A stretch of 64,000 nucleotides of DNA from contig OZ037766.1 in assembly GCA_964035545.1 (NCBI GenBank), forward strand, positions 31,340,273 to 31,404,272. The letters run 5' to 3'. Numbering within the stretch: position 1 is the first letter of the stretch; each line of letters starts with the position of its first letter. The position numbers and the translations under genes were made by a program. A model generated the notes under the pieces. That model saw only the letters and a list, made by a program, of their open reading frames with translations. It did not search any database and was not told the DNA's origin. The stretch is from Bugula neritina (lineage: Eukaryota > Bryozoa > Gymnolaemata > Cheilostomatida > Bugulidae). Of the stretch, positions 23,370 through 35,768 are shown piece by piece.

Positions 23370-24295
23370 CAATATTGTGAATATAGAGACTAGGTCAAGG
23401 TGATTTTTATCGGACTTGCAAGTTAAATCATTCTGGCAATATAATTTAACTAACTCAAAGCTAGGTCAACTAATTTTGATATATTGTGATTGGTTGATAC
23501 AAGTTGTAATGCTAATTTTATATTAAATTTGTTGAGTTTTATAAAATTTTTGTATGTAAATAATTGGTTGTACTCCAAGACGTCCGTTTTGTGCTCCAAG
23601 ACGTCCGTAATATGGATATAAATAGAGTTGTAATTTTTAGTAGCAGTCAGTCGACTGTTGCCTGTTGTAATGTTTATAATTGACTCTTATAAATATAATA
23701 AATTTTATTCTTTGCGAAATACTCTGCTCTTTGATTAGGTTGCTATTGAGTTGGCAATAGTGGTGGTTAGTTTCTATAGGTTTGTCAATGGTGATTACTT
23801 GCGCTGCAATTCCTGTTGAATCTCGGTGATTCAAATCCCAGGAATCTGATTTCTGTCACTGTCTCTGACTACAGCTGCTGTGATATAAATCGGCGAACCA
23901 TAGCCGTGTCCCTGTCACGCTCCAGCACTGTTACCGAACACCAGAAATCATTTTTCCACTGTAGTGACTCTCTTGCGTTGCGGAATTCCTGTCGAGTCTC
24001 TGCGATTCGAACATCAGGAATTAGATTTCTGTCACTGTCTCTGACTACAGTTGCTGTGATATAAATCGGCGAACCATAGCCGTGTCCCTATCACACTCCA
24101 GCACTGTTACCGAACACCAGAAATCAATAGTCACTGGAAAATATTAAAATCACATTAGCAAATAATTTGGCAACAAACAGTATTAGATAGTTTAATTAGT
24201 TTTCCGCACAAGGGAATTCTATTCCGACCCTCATTGTTAAGTGAGATTACTTACCGTCAATAGTGACACCTGGTGTCAGACACAAATTTACTTCA
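23303..24295 (+). repeat. 3' LTR
   Basis: The match to the 5' LTR is base for base at a constant offset of 6,301, with no difference seen by eye. TATAAATA is at 23617-23624 and AATAAA at 23697-23702. The first 67 bp encode the end of Pol. Confidence 0.96.
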
Positions 24296-24299
24296 AATC

Positions 24300-25683
24300 G
24301 ATAAAAATCAATGCAAGATAAATTACACCTAAAATTGAAAGCAAATTAAAATTACGGGCAAAAAATTAATTAGTACTCGTATGGGTGTCACTGTGTCACT
24401 ATCACTGTGTCAGTGTGCATGTGGTCATGATCATTTCACCCCGTGTTTGCTATTAGCAGAGGAATCACTATAAACAGCACAAAGTTGGGGATCATTAAAT
24501 GTAATGTTGGGTAACATGGTTGTCAGAACGCTAAACCCCAATTCAAATTCGATACCCATTGCATTCAGTGGCTACCAACTCTGTGCTGCTTCTAACAACT
24601 TTTTCTAAAATGGCAATAAAATAATATGTTTTGTAAAACCTCTTAGTTATTTTCTCTCTATTCTCAGCTCGTATGGTATTATTACACAGAGGGCCTACAC
24701 TTCTGCAATTTTTAAACTGTGCATGTGTGTTAAATGCATCGAAGTAAGTGAACACTGTAACAGGTATATAAAAAGTTAAAATATATCTAGCATTAAACTT
24801 ATGTTGCTATCAAGAACTGCTGTCACCAGCTAAGAAAGGGAGAAAAAAGTCACCCAAGTTAAGCAATGAAACTTGTATCCATGTCTTAGCAAAGTTATCT
24901 TTCCCTCAATATTTCTAGTTAACCATTTTACAGTCATAGCAATTTTGGATTAAAATTAATGCCTTAATGATTAAACAATATAGAAATTTTTGTACCAGCT
25001 CTATATATTATGAATATTACAACTTTGATGCTAGTTCAAGAGCAAAAAAGATCTAGAGCTCAGAGGTCAAATCCCTCAACACAATTTCCATGGTACCTAT
25101 TTTATACAGGTCACATTTGACATTAACTGTATTACACATTGATCATTATTTGCATCCAGGACCACAGCGGTGAAAGGTGACCAAAGGTGACCATTATTGA
25201 ATATAATAAAATATTATAACAAAATATAATGAAAAGAAATTTCTCAAATGATTCAGACATAATTTTCTTTCGAAAAAACTTGCCTATTTAAAAAAGCTAT
25301 AAAAAATTAAAATAAAGATGAGATTGTATCTAGAGGTTTGTATACTCCTATACCTTGATGACGACAAGTGCAATAACATAATGTAATAATAATCTACTGT
25401 CTATTTATTATAATAACTAAATTAGTTGTTCAACAAATCAATTAAAATAATTCAGCATCCTAGAAATTCCTAATTATTGTAAAAATAAGAAAATATAATA
25501 AGTATTATGCAGTATTATTTAATATATCATGCATTTAGTGACTACATATTATATAAAAATCAAGGAAACAGGGTGAGACTCTAAGTGTAGGTTGATTTGT
25601 CTTTTACAAACAGACATTGGTTCTCAAAAAACTGCTAACATCACAGAGTGATAACTCCAGAGAGTTTATAATATAGTTTAGTG
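24300..25683. other. Intergenic stretch between the LTR element and transporter-like copy 1
   Basis: AT-rich, no convincing exon. A 70-codon minus-strand ORF at 24543-24755 has no family features. On the minus strand an AATAAA at 25404-25409 is a possible poly(A) signal for copy 1. Confidence 0.4.
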
Positions 25684-28600
25684 TCACACACTCTGTGATA
25701 TCCACACAACTATATCATAGATAGATGCAGTCATGAAGAATACAATAACAATATACTGGAGATGAATCTGTACTTTAGACAAGGGGAGGGGTATATCCAG
25801 GTCTCTACAAACAATGAGAAGCATGCTGATAGAATTGTAATACCTTTAGACAAAGACTAAGAGGTGTTGGTAATATTAAGCTGCCCAGCTTATCTAATAG
25901 TTGAAACATAGATAATTGCTTGTTATACAAGCCCAACAAATTGATTAGTTGCACTTACAAATTGATATAAAACTACAACATTGAGGAGTTCCTAACACAT
26001 GGCAAAAATTCACACATTAATTATACATTCCCGTTAAGACCAAAACGTGAAAAATAAACATGATAAAATCTTCATCTTTGCTCAACTTTGCTTATGGTTA
26101 CTTAAAACAAATTAAAAAAAGAATCATAAAATAGTAATGCCAGGGTAGGATTTAGATAGTGTATGTTTTTGTGAAAACACTTTATTGCACTTGATTATTT
26201 AAAAAATGCATTTAATTCTTTAGCGTCTAGTCGCCTAAAACACTCGCAGGAATGGTCTTTCAAATTCTTGCTAAACAATGGTTACTTCTACATTATGTAT
26301 CTTTACAAACTATTATCCACAAATTTTACAAACACATATCCTAATTACTCAAAAGACTCACCTGTATTTCCCACTAGTACACTTCCAAACTATGATACTC
26401 ATGAAGAATCCTAACCCGAAGTTCGCAGCTAACGACATCAACTTTTCCACAACCTCCACAAAACTCTACAACAGATGCCAAGCATGATGAGCTATAATTT
26501 TACTAGCGAGATCAATGCTGGAAAGTCAGACAAGATTTTAAAACTTTTTGTAACCATAAAAGAAAGCAACTCCAAAAATAATTTGTATTGTCTGCATGTA
26601 TTGATCAAAGTCGAAGGTTTAGATAAGTGAAAAGTGAAGAAACAAAATATTGCAGATATTATATATAAGTAAAATTATGTTAGGATTAAACATTACACAG
26701 TATAATATAGTAACATTACCTTAGGGTTAAACATTACACAGTATAATATAGTAACATTACCTTAGTATTAAACATTACACAGTATAATATAGTAACATTA
26801 CCTTAGTATTAAACATTACACAGTATAATATAGTAACATTACCTTAGTATTAAACACTACACAGTATAATATAGTAACATTACCTTAGTATTAAACATTA
26901 CATAGTATATTATAGTAACATTACCTTAGTATTAAACACTACACAGTATAATATAGTAACATTACCTTAGGGTTAAACATTACACAGTATAATATAGTAA
27001 CATTACCTTAGTATTAAACATTACATAGTATATTATAGTAACATTACCTTAGTATTAAACACTACACAGTATAATATAGTAACATTACCTTAGTATTAAA
27101 CATTACACAGTATAATATAGTAACATTACCTTAGTATTAAACATTACACAGTATAATATAGTAACATTACCTTAGTATTAAACATTACACAGTATAATAT
27201 AGTAACAATACCTTAGTATTAAACATTACACAGTATATAGTATATAGTAACATTACCTTAGGATTAAACATGGCCACAATGAATATGACGGACAGAAAGA
27301 CAATATTTGCTAGAGAACTTGTAACATTTTGACATTTTATTTCCATAAAGTCACATTTATTCCAGCTTTCTTTCCACCATGAAGTTATGACTCCTTCAAC
27401 TGAAAAATATTCCAAGTTTACAGTACATAGCAATTAGCTGAGTTAGACAATCATATTCACAGTGAGTTCATGCAATAGTGTCTGTTAGTAAGTCATATTC
27501 ATAGAGCAAGGTATGTATGGCAGGGGAGACCATCAACTAGAACATTAAACAACATAATAGAGACAAGGACTTACTTGTATGAGCTAGTACAGTAGCGTTG
27601 TATAGATAGGATACAGTAATGCTGACCATTATGAACAAGGAGATTAGAGTAGCAATCCATCGGTATTGAGGGTAAACTAAATTTATCACCTGAAAATGAA
27701 AGTAAAAAAGCCATTTTGAAACGAAACTCTAATTAGGCATAATTATGTATTTAGCATGTTACTTCAAATTTCGGTATATAAATATAAATAGTACAAACAA
27801 ACACCCACCACGAATACACATAAAAGTATTCAGTAAGTCACAATCAGCTCAAAAATGTTTACTCTGCTATACTATCATATCTTTTCAGTATTCATACATG
27901 ATACCTACAGCATATACATACAAGATGGATTATGTTTACACTACTACAACACAATGAGGTATATTCAGTAGTAATCAGAATAATAGCACCTACTTTAGTG
28001 AAGGGTATTGTAGATATTTCTCCATTTTCAGCAGCACTAAAATATAACATAAGTAATAAGAAATATATAACACAGCAAAACACTTCAATCAGAAATAACT
28101 ACACTACATTGTAATAAGATAGCAAGAGTTCTTGCATACCTCTGAAGAGTATAGTCTGGGGGTAGGCAGTACGTCCCGTTGTTAGTCTGAGAAAGAGAGA
28201 CAGAACAAGGGTCAATCTGTGGTACAACATCCAGAGTAGCCCAACACCAGAGTACTTCCAGTATGTAGACAGTTATGAGACCAAATATAACAGACAGACG
28301 GAAATACCTCACCTGTAATCAAGCATATTGTTCGTGTCACGGAAAGTTGCATTCATAGACTATAGAAAACTGCACGCATAAAACATGTCATGGATAAAAC
28401 GTAACCTCGTGCTGTAGATATCTTAATTTAGTAAACAAGAACGGAAGAGGGATGTAGGTTCCACCCAGAGCAACTGTAGACATCAAGTAGGTATCCTGGA
28501 TATACAGGAAATCACTTGTTATGTGGTTGTGTATGCTGGCACCCGCTACAAACGCCACAATCGCCTGTAAAAGTAGAACAAAAAACCTGCTTACTTATTT

Positions 28601-31600
28601 CGCTAGCTATGCTTGTACTTTCATAACCCAACCTTAGCAAATAACCTTTGTAAATGTTAATATGGCACTTAGGTTTTAACAAAGTACGTGTAGTCTTAAA
28701 AGTTACACCACAACAAATAACATTTAAGCACACATGTTTTCCCAAGCACATTAGAAAATGATAAAAAATATTTTTACTCCAGCAAAGTTTCATTTAAGAT
28801 TATATTGCATGCAAGACCAGTGTAAATTAATCAGAGACAACGAATAGTAAAACTATAAAATATAACATTAGTTATACCTTCCCCAGACTTGCAGGGTGTG
28901 CTAGTATATATTTATACATGTATGTATGTATGTATGTATGTATGTATGTACGCATGTATGTATGTGCGTATGTATGTATACACGTGTCTATGTATGTACG
29001 TATGTACATGTGTGCTCGTAAATATGTATGTGCATGTATGTGTGTAAAAGTGCATAGATAGGCCAACTAGCAGTTTACAAACCGTTACTATTTAAATATA
29101 TAATGTATATCAAATTACACCAACTGGTAGTTGTGCATACTTACAGCCACAAGGAGGAGAGATCCCTTGAATAGAGTTAGAACACTGACTAATGGACTCA
29201 CTAACTTCCTTCCAAACACAGCCAACAAATTCAACAACCAGCAGAAAAATGGAGTCACTGTGAGTACACTGTAAATTACCCAATCACAAAAACATCAACA
29301 GCTTTACCTTGTACAAAGAACCAGGAATACAGTTCAAGGTAAATTACAACAAACAAATAATGTTGAATATAACATGACCATAATAAATGTATTAGAAATT
29401 AAACCTAAATTAATATACCAAATGTAGTCTAACTTTAAACCAACATAATAAGGTTTCAAGTTTTATAAATTCCTACAAGTTGAGGAACAAAAATTAGTCT
29501 ACATTATCTGATTGACTGAGTTGAAGATAACATTACATCTGAAACTTTTAGGACTACTTCATTAAAAAAGGAATCGTCTCCACTTACCTGTTAATGTGAA
29601 ACACTTCAGCATATGCCTGACTCCCAGCTAAGGCGTAGCTAATACCAGCAGTAGAAAAATAAAACAGGAAGTTCATAGTGCTGGCATAACTTAGAATTCT
29701 GGGTAAGAAAACCTTAGCTAATATGAAAATGTTGACTGCCGGCATTTCATCTAAAATATAAAGAAAACAATATATATGTAAAATTATTTGACAGAATAGA
29801 ATGAGTTTATATTTGATGGAATAAATAATTTATTGAGCTATTTGAAATATAATCAATGTGTCTGTTGATGTGTAAACTAAGTAATGCAATTCCCTAGAAG
29901 ATAGAGAGAAGGGTAAAGTGATAAGAAACAGCATAAAAGATCAGAAAGTAGAGCAAAGAACAACAAAAGTAGTAAATACCAACTTTATATGGCATACGAA
30001 TAAGTAATCATCAAGCTTACAATTTGACAGTCAACATAAATATTATTTAGAGAGAACAATATTTGAAGAAACTAGTAACTAGCAACTAGTTTCTAGTAAA
30101 TAGTTGCTAGTCACTAGAAACTATTTACCTACTAGTAAATAGTTACTAGTAAATAGTTACTAGTAAATAGTTACTAGTAAATAGTTACTAGTAAATAGTT
30201 ACTAGTAAATAGTTACTAGTAAATAGTTACTAGTAAATAGTTACTAGTCACTAGCAAATAGTTTTTAGAGTAAGCCTGTATCTATTTAGGATCAGGAATC
30301 ACTCAGCACGCAAACTAGTAACTCAAACGAGCAACTCACACAAGCAACTCGAACTAGAATTTTAAATTAGAAAATAAACATGGCCACAACATCTTCCCTT
30401 TGCAGCCCCTTAATAAACTTTTGATATTAAGTTTTTTTACAATATTTGGAATTTTACACAATTATAAAAATTTAATATAAAAATTCAGCAGCGATTACTC
30501 TCACACAAATATTAATAGATTCAAATCATCATGAATTATATTTGAAGTTTTCACCAAGCCCTTACAGTGAAAACTCATATATACCAGAGTAAGGAAATAA
30601 AATTAGAAAAATCTATAAATAGACAGACAAATAAATTTCCCATTCATAAACTTCAATAATTCATTTTTCTCCAAAAGGACCAAAACAGTCATAATACAGT
30701 AAAAATAATTATCTATTTCATAATTTTTCAAAATTTGAAATCTCTCAACATTACTTTCTAGAAAAAAAAGAACTTAATAATCAATAAAAGTAAACGGTGA
30801 GTAAAAACAAGTGCTAGGAAATTTTTGTCAAGAAAATAAACTGCTGTAAAATAAATTTATCAACAAGACACTTGGTAAACAATTGCAAACAAATAATTAA
30901 CATCCACAACAATTCTGCTTTTATTGTTTTTTTAATCTAGTATAACGGGACCTGCAGGAGAGACTTTACTAATTCATGCAATTTATAAGCAGAGAAAAAA
31001 TTCACTCAATTGGATAAACAAAAAACACACTATTTCAAATTCTCGTACATACCTCGTTAGTCTACTGCTAAAACACAAAGAAAGGTAAGGTGAATGAAAG
31101 ATATAAAATTGTATGTGTATGTGTATTATTCATTAATAGGTAGGTGCGACATTATAGAAATAGTTAAAAAGTCAAGTTCTTAGGAGTATATTTCGGTTTT
31201 TCAAGAACTTTTGCCGTACACTTCAGACCAAATTTACAATATAGGTAATAATCTTATGCCATTGAATTTCAATACTCTTACAACAAGTTGAGTCGATCTT
31301 TCAATATTCAGTATCAGACTAAAGTTCTAGAAAAACCTCCTTAATAGTTTCACTGGTACTGAATCTTTTAACTAATGCAGGTTCAAAAGCATTGACTTGA
31401 TTCATAAACTCATAAGGTTAAAATGGTGAACTGGTATTTTCTCAAACACAGATAAACAAATAAACAAGTGACAAACCTGAGCTGCTCTCAGTCTTGTTGA
31501 AAAGACTTCTCTCTTCTGCTGAGTCTACATCACTCAAACATGACTCATCAGTAACTAATGACTCAGCCAATGGTATTCTATCATAACTCTCCTTTACATC

Positions 31601-33204
31601 CTTCTACAATATCGTATCAAGCTCTTTGGTAGGTAAATACCACCATCAGTTGAATTGAAACTCTAATTTCATATTTATTAGGAAAAAATTGAATTTGCAA
31701 ATGTCATAATATTGCTATATTTACACTAGTAGCACTACAGATGAGTCATTTACACTTTTCAGTAGAAATTAGAGCTTTGCTTTAGTGTTGCTGCTCAAAC
31801 AATCAAAGAGTTTTATGCCAAGCCAGCAAACAAATATATATATACTGTATACAATGTGTGTACTGTGCGTACTAGCAAACTATACAGTATGCATAAGTGT
31901 ATGCATTGTGTGTACGACTGTACGTACGTACGTATGTCTAGTTTGTACACATAGTAAAAAGAGAGTATATCATACATACTTTGGAGTTATCTTCCACTGG
32001 TTCCCCGTGAAGTTGAACATACACTAACTTCTGTAGGGTATCAGTGACAAGAATAATAGCAATAATCTACAAGTAAAAATATATTATATAAAACATGTTT
32101 ACTAACCAAGAAATCAAGATAAATAATAATCCTATTTATAACATACAAAGAAAATGCAAAGCAATTTTTCAATATTATAGAAAAAAAAGTTTGCTAACTA
32201 AAAAATTAAGCATATTTATAACAAATCAATTTCAAGTTTGATAGTTACAGGTGGAATAAATTCCGCCTAAAACCTTTAATCTTATAATATAACTAAATTG
32301 TCAACAGAAATATTTCATAGTTCTTAGAAGAAAATGCAATAATACATGTGTACTACCTGAACTACTAGACATATTGTCAACATGAGAAGAAATGGAGTAA
32401 GTCCAGCACGGGCTAATGTCACAGGTAAACCTGAAAATAAAACAATCATTGTGATATGAGTTTGAAGTTATTACATTTCGATGGGAGGTAATAATGGTTT
32501 CACTAAAACAATCTCAAAACTGAAAAAAGCACTAAAAAATAAAAAATGAAGTAATTGGAATACTATGTAAAATATCAATGATATAAATATGATTTCTGAG
32601 AACTAGGACACATTTAAACCATTTCCATGTAACTTATAACAACCTATTAGCTGAAATACCTGTTAAACATGACAATATTGTCTACATTCTACAGAGATGT
32701 TATTAAATTTTAAATATAAAGCAGATTACACAAATTACAATTTATTTAATTCACTATCATTTCTTCTATTAAAATTTTTTTTTACTAACCTAGGATGCCT
32801 GTTCCCAGCATATAAGCTATAGTCAGAAAATCTGCAAAAGTGTTAACAAAAACAAATGACAATGCGTCAAAACAAATAGAGCATAATTGGTAAAAATATT
32901 CCAAACAGTATGATTAGACTAGCAGACTTAAATTGATAGTTAACTTTTAACCAACAGAAGCACATTATCTTAACAAGAAATTAACAAAAATGCAATATAG
33001 GCTACCACATTTAAAAATTCCGCAGCAGCAGAAGTAAGGTTTCTGCAAAACTTACCATGATAATCAAAACTAATAAGTTTAAAATGTGTATTCATTGTGG
33101 TTATTGGAGGGCATATAGACATAAAACAATGCTTACTTACAGCATTGTAAGTAAACTGTGAAGTTAGAGTAGAAAGTTGTAGCTGAAGAAGAGAATACAG
33201 CCAT
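25684..33204 (-). CDS. Amino-acid-permease-like polytopic membrane protein, paralog 1
   Basis: Fourteen exons on the minus strand: 33141-33204, 32790-32831, 32357-32430, 31980-32066, 31477-31603, 29588-29750, 29145-29268, 28406-28564, 28140-28312, 27994-28036, 27575-27689, 27257-27399, 26362-26465 and 25684-25804. They splice in frame to 512 residues. The N-terminal YMLGTGILGLPVTLARAGLTPF resembles the first helix of the AAAP (Aa_trans, SLC36/38-like) fold. An acidic Ser-rich loop (exon 5) and about nine further hydrophobic segments follow. A glycosylatable luminal loop (TNNGTYC with paired Cys) lies between helices encoded by exons 9 and 11. Transport function is inferred from fold resemblance only. 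Introns carry a 41-bp minisatellite, a TATG microsatellite and a 14-bp repeat. The start ATG is the one whose exon feeds the conserved VYLQCYF junction in all three copies. Confidence 0.85.
26678..27256 (-). repeat. 41-bp minisatellite in intron 12 of paralog 1
   Basis: About 14 units. On the minus strand each unit contains TTTAATACTAAGGTAATG, a copy of the end of exon 12 plus its GT donor. The array starts directly at the true donor (exon boundary 27257). Confidence 0.95.
28915..29045. repeat. TATG/TACG microsatellite in intron 7 of paralog 1
   Basis: Interrupted (TGTA)n with TACG, TGCG and CACG variants. The threonine/histidine-rich ORF read on the minus strand is a by-product. Confidence 0.85.
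30095..30255. repeat. 14-bp tandem repeat in intron 5 of paralog 1
   Basis: About nine units of TAGTAAATAGTTAC. The TAGT and ACTA ends of neighbouring units form ACTAGT palindromes. An imperfect inverted copy lies just before it (from about 30070). Confidence 0.85.
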
Positions 33205-35768
33205 CACAGCCTCGTTGAAAGGTTCTTAAAATCCCTTTAGTGTATTAATAGTTATCTTTCCTACTCACTAATGCATAGTGATTATTGAAATTTTGTGCAA
33301 TACAGCAACAAAACAAAACTATCAATGCCTTGAGTCAATTCTGCAAAGTAAAAAATATTTAAAAATAAATCTATACAAAGCAAGATACAATGCAGTATGA
33401 GTGAGCTGTATGACAGTATAACCATAAGTATATGACCATAAAAATTCAAGAAATATAATTTCAATATCAATGTCATATTTTTAGTCATTATATCATAATA
33501 GAATTTTTTATCATAAACTTATATGAGTCAGAATAGCAATGCGATCAAGAATTGGTAGAATATTTATACTAACAGTAACTTTAAGTTTAAGACTAAGACT
33601 AGTAGTAGTACTTTACAACTACTCAACTAGTATTACTACTACTAGCAAATTATTAATCATAACATTTAATTATTTAATATTTAACAAGCAAATAGCGATA
33701 ACTCTAACTGTAAAATTTACTGCTAGGCAATAACACTAACTGTTAGTGTTAGCAACTTAATAAATAGTAATACTAAGATTTTAGTAATCAATGTAATGAT
33801 CATACTTATAGTTATACTTATACTAACTCTGAGTCCCAGTCTGATAATAATACTAATAGTAATTATAACTTTTACTATGAGTAAAACCAGTAGTATGAGT
33901 ATTAGTATCAATTGGTATTAGTATTGTTATTATACTTACTCTTCGTCTTACTCTTAGTACTAGATTTAGACTTACTTATCTTAGAATTCGAGTTAGACTA
34001 AACACTTACTCTTACTCTTAGTCTTAGAATTTCACTTTGATCTTATATTACTCACTGAATGTCAATCATCGCTGTACGCCTGGTGAATATTGATAAGTTT
34101 TTTTATTTGTTGACTGACTATCAGTATTAGCATTAGCATTACTTATACTAATACTAATACTAATAGTAATTGTAAATACTACCAAGTGGCCTACTAGTAG
34201 GCAAGCGCCAACACTAAAAAATAAAGTAAATAATTCGACAAACAGGAAGTAAGTATAATTGTTAGTAAATTGAACAGCTGCATGGTCATGATTAGATAAC
34301 TCTAACATAACATGTAATATTTCAACATCCTTCTTTAGTTGCAGGATTAAAAAGCACCCAAAAACTCTGCGGGAATTGTTCTTAAATTGATTGCCATTCA
34401 GAATTATCTATACTCAAAGTGGATAGTAGCTATGTATAGTCAAAATCGGCTGGTGTGGCATTTTCCCCCAATAAATCATAAAAACATATTGGAACACAAC
34501 TGTTTATATGCATACATAAAGCCTAGGTGTTTGCCTCGCCAGCTTATGCCGCATAGCCTTGCTATTTTTTTACCTTTGGTTACTGGTAGAAAATACCGTA
34601 TAGTTTCTAATATTACTATTGTCTTTTATTCTTTTCTTGTACTGATCACAGAGTTCGACTATAATTAATGAGAACATGACAGTAATTATAAAAGCATGTG
34701 CTAGCAGAAAATATTATGGAGTGCATATTGAAATATTGTAGTAATTTGTGCAATTACTGAGCGTGAGTTATTTACTTGCGTATAGTTAGCTGGTTATTCT
34801 GTTATCAATTACTAGGGTAGCTGTCGAGTAATTATATTTATTATCCACAATAAAGCATAAAACAAACATCACATCAAATTATCCTATACAAGAGTCAACT
34901 ACCAACACATGTTACTACTACAAGCCTCCGCTTACAACAACGTGATATAATGTTAATAACCCGGGAAGTGTCACGTGAATCGGAAGCATATCTTCCGGAG
35001 CTGCTAATTGGTTGCTACATAAGAGTCTAAGTATTCCAAGAGTAGGGAGAGGGCGATTCCCGTATTTGTACTTTGCACTACTCACTACAATATATATTGT
35101 ATTGCTTTCTACACTACCCAGCGAAGCTGTTAAATCAAATTAGCAATTAATGTTATATTAGATTATATTTATAGCATTCATTTATTGTAATAAAAATACA
35201 ACTGATTAGAACTAACTTTCCTCCCACATATTGTATAATTAGCTGAATTATCATGATAATAAAAAGTTTAAATTAATTATTAGAAAATTAAATTAGTTTA
35301 GAAGCAACACTATAAAGGTGAGGTGAGGGTGAACTAAAATGTATTGCATGTGAAAAAATAATAAAAGAACCATTACAAAGAGTGAAAAAGAAAATAATTT
35401 TTAAAAACATATGCGAACATTTAATGTAACAGCTAGACTAATTAAGACAATATCTACAGGTAAAATAATATAATGTAATAGTAATCTATATGTTCTTTAC
35501 CATAAGAACTAAATTAGTTGTTCAACACAGTAGTTAAAGTAACAAGGTATTTTAATCTTGTTGATTTTAACAAAAATTGAAAATCTAAGTATTGTGCAAT
35601 ATTATTTAGTAAATCATGCATTCAGTGACATGAAAACATAGAATCAAGGAAACAGGGTGAGACTCTAAGTGTAGGTTGATTTGTCTTTCAACAACCCAAC
35701 AATGGTTCTCAGAACGCTGTGAGCATCACAGAGTGATAACTCTGAAGAGTTTATAACATAGTTTAGTG
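33205..35768. other. Spacer between paralogs 1 and 2
   Basis: No convincing exon seen. It contains a degenerate simple-sequence block at about 33540-34200. A promoter-like cluster at 34961-35015 has an ETS-type GGAAG/CTTCCGG pair, a CACGTG E-box and an ATTGG (inverted CCAAT) box. It might be a distal promoter for paralog 1 with an untranslated first exon, but no donor was assigned. The 93-codon ORF at 34387-34668 has no family features. Confidence 0.4.

Larger units (their letters stand above)
17002..24295 (+). mobile_element. Complete Ty3/Gypsy LTR retrotransposon, apparently recently inserted
   Basis: A 7,294-bp element with 993-bp LTRs (17002-17994 and 23303-24295) that begin TGTAG, end TTCA, and look identical along their length. 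It is flanked by the 4-bp target duplication AATC (16998-17001 and 24296-24299). The internal part has a primer-binding site, gag, pol in the order protease, reverse transcriptase, RNase H, integrase, and a polypurine tract. RT-before-integrase order places it in Ty3/Gypsy (Metaviridae-like). There is no separate env ORF. Both reading frames are intact. Intact ORFs, identical LTRs and a perfect duplication suggest a young and possibly active copy. Confidence 0.97.

Noticed and set aside
28872-29066. 64-codon Thr/His/Tyr-rich ORF
   Set aside because: Translation of a TATG microsatellite in an intron of paralog 1.
34387-34668. 93-codon ORF between paralogs 1 and 2
   Set aside because: No splice partners, no family features and ordinary AT-rich composition.
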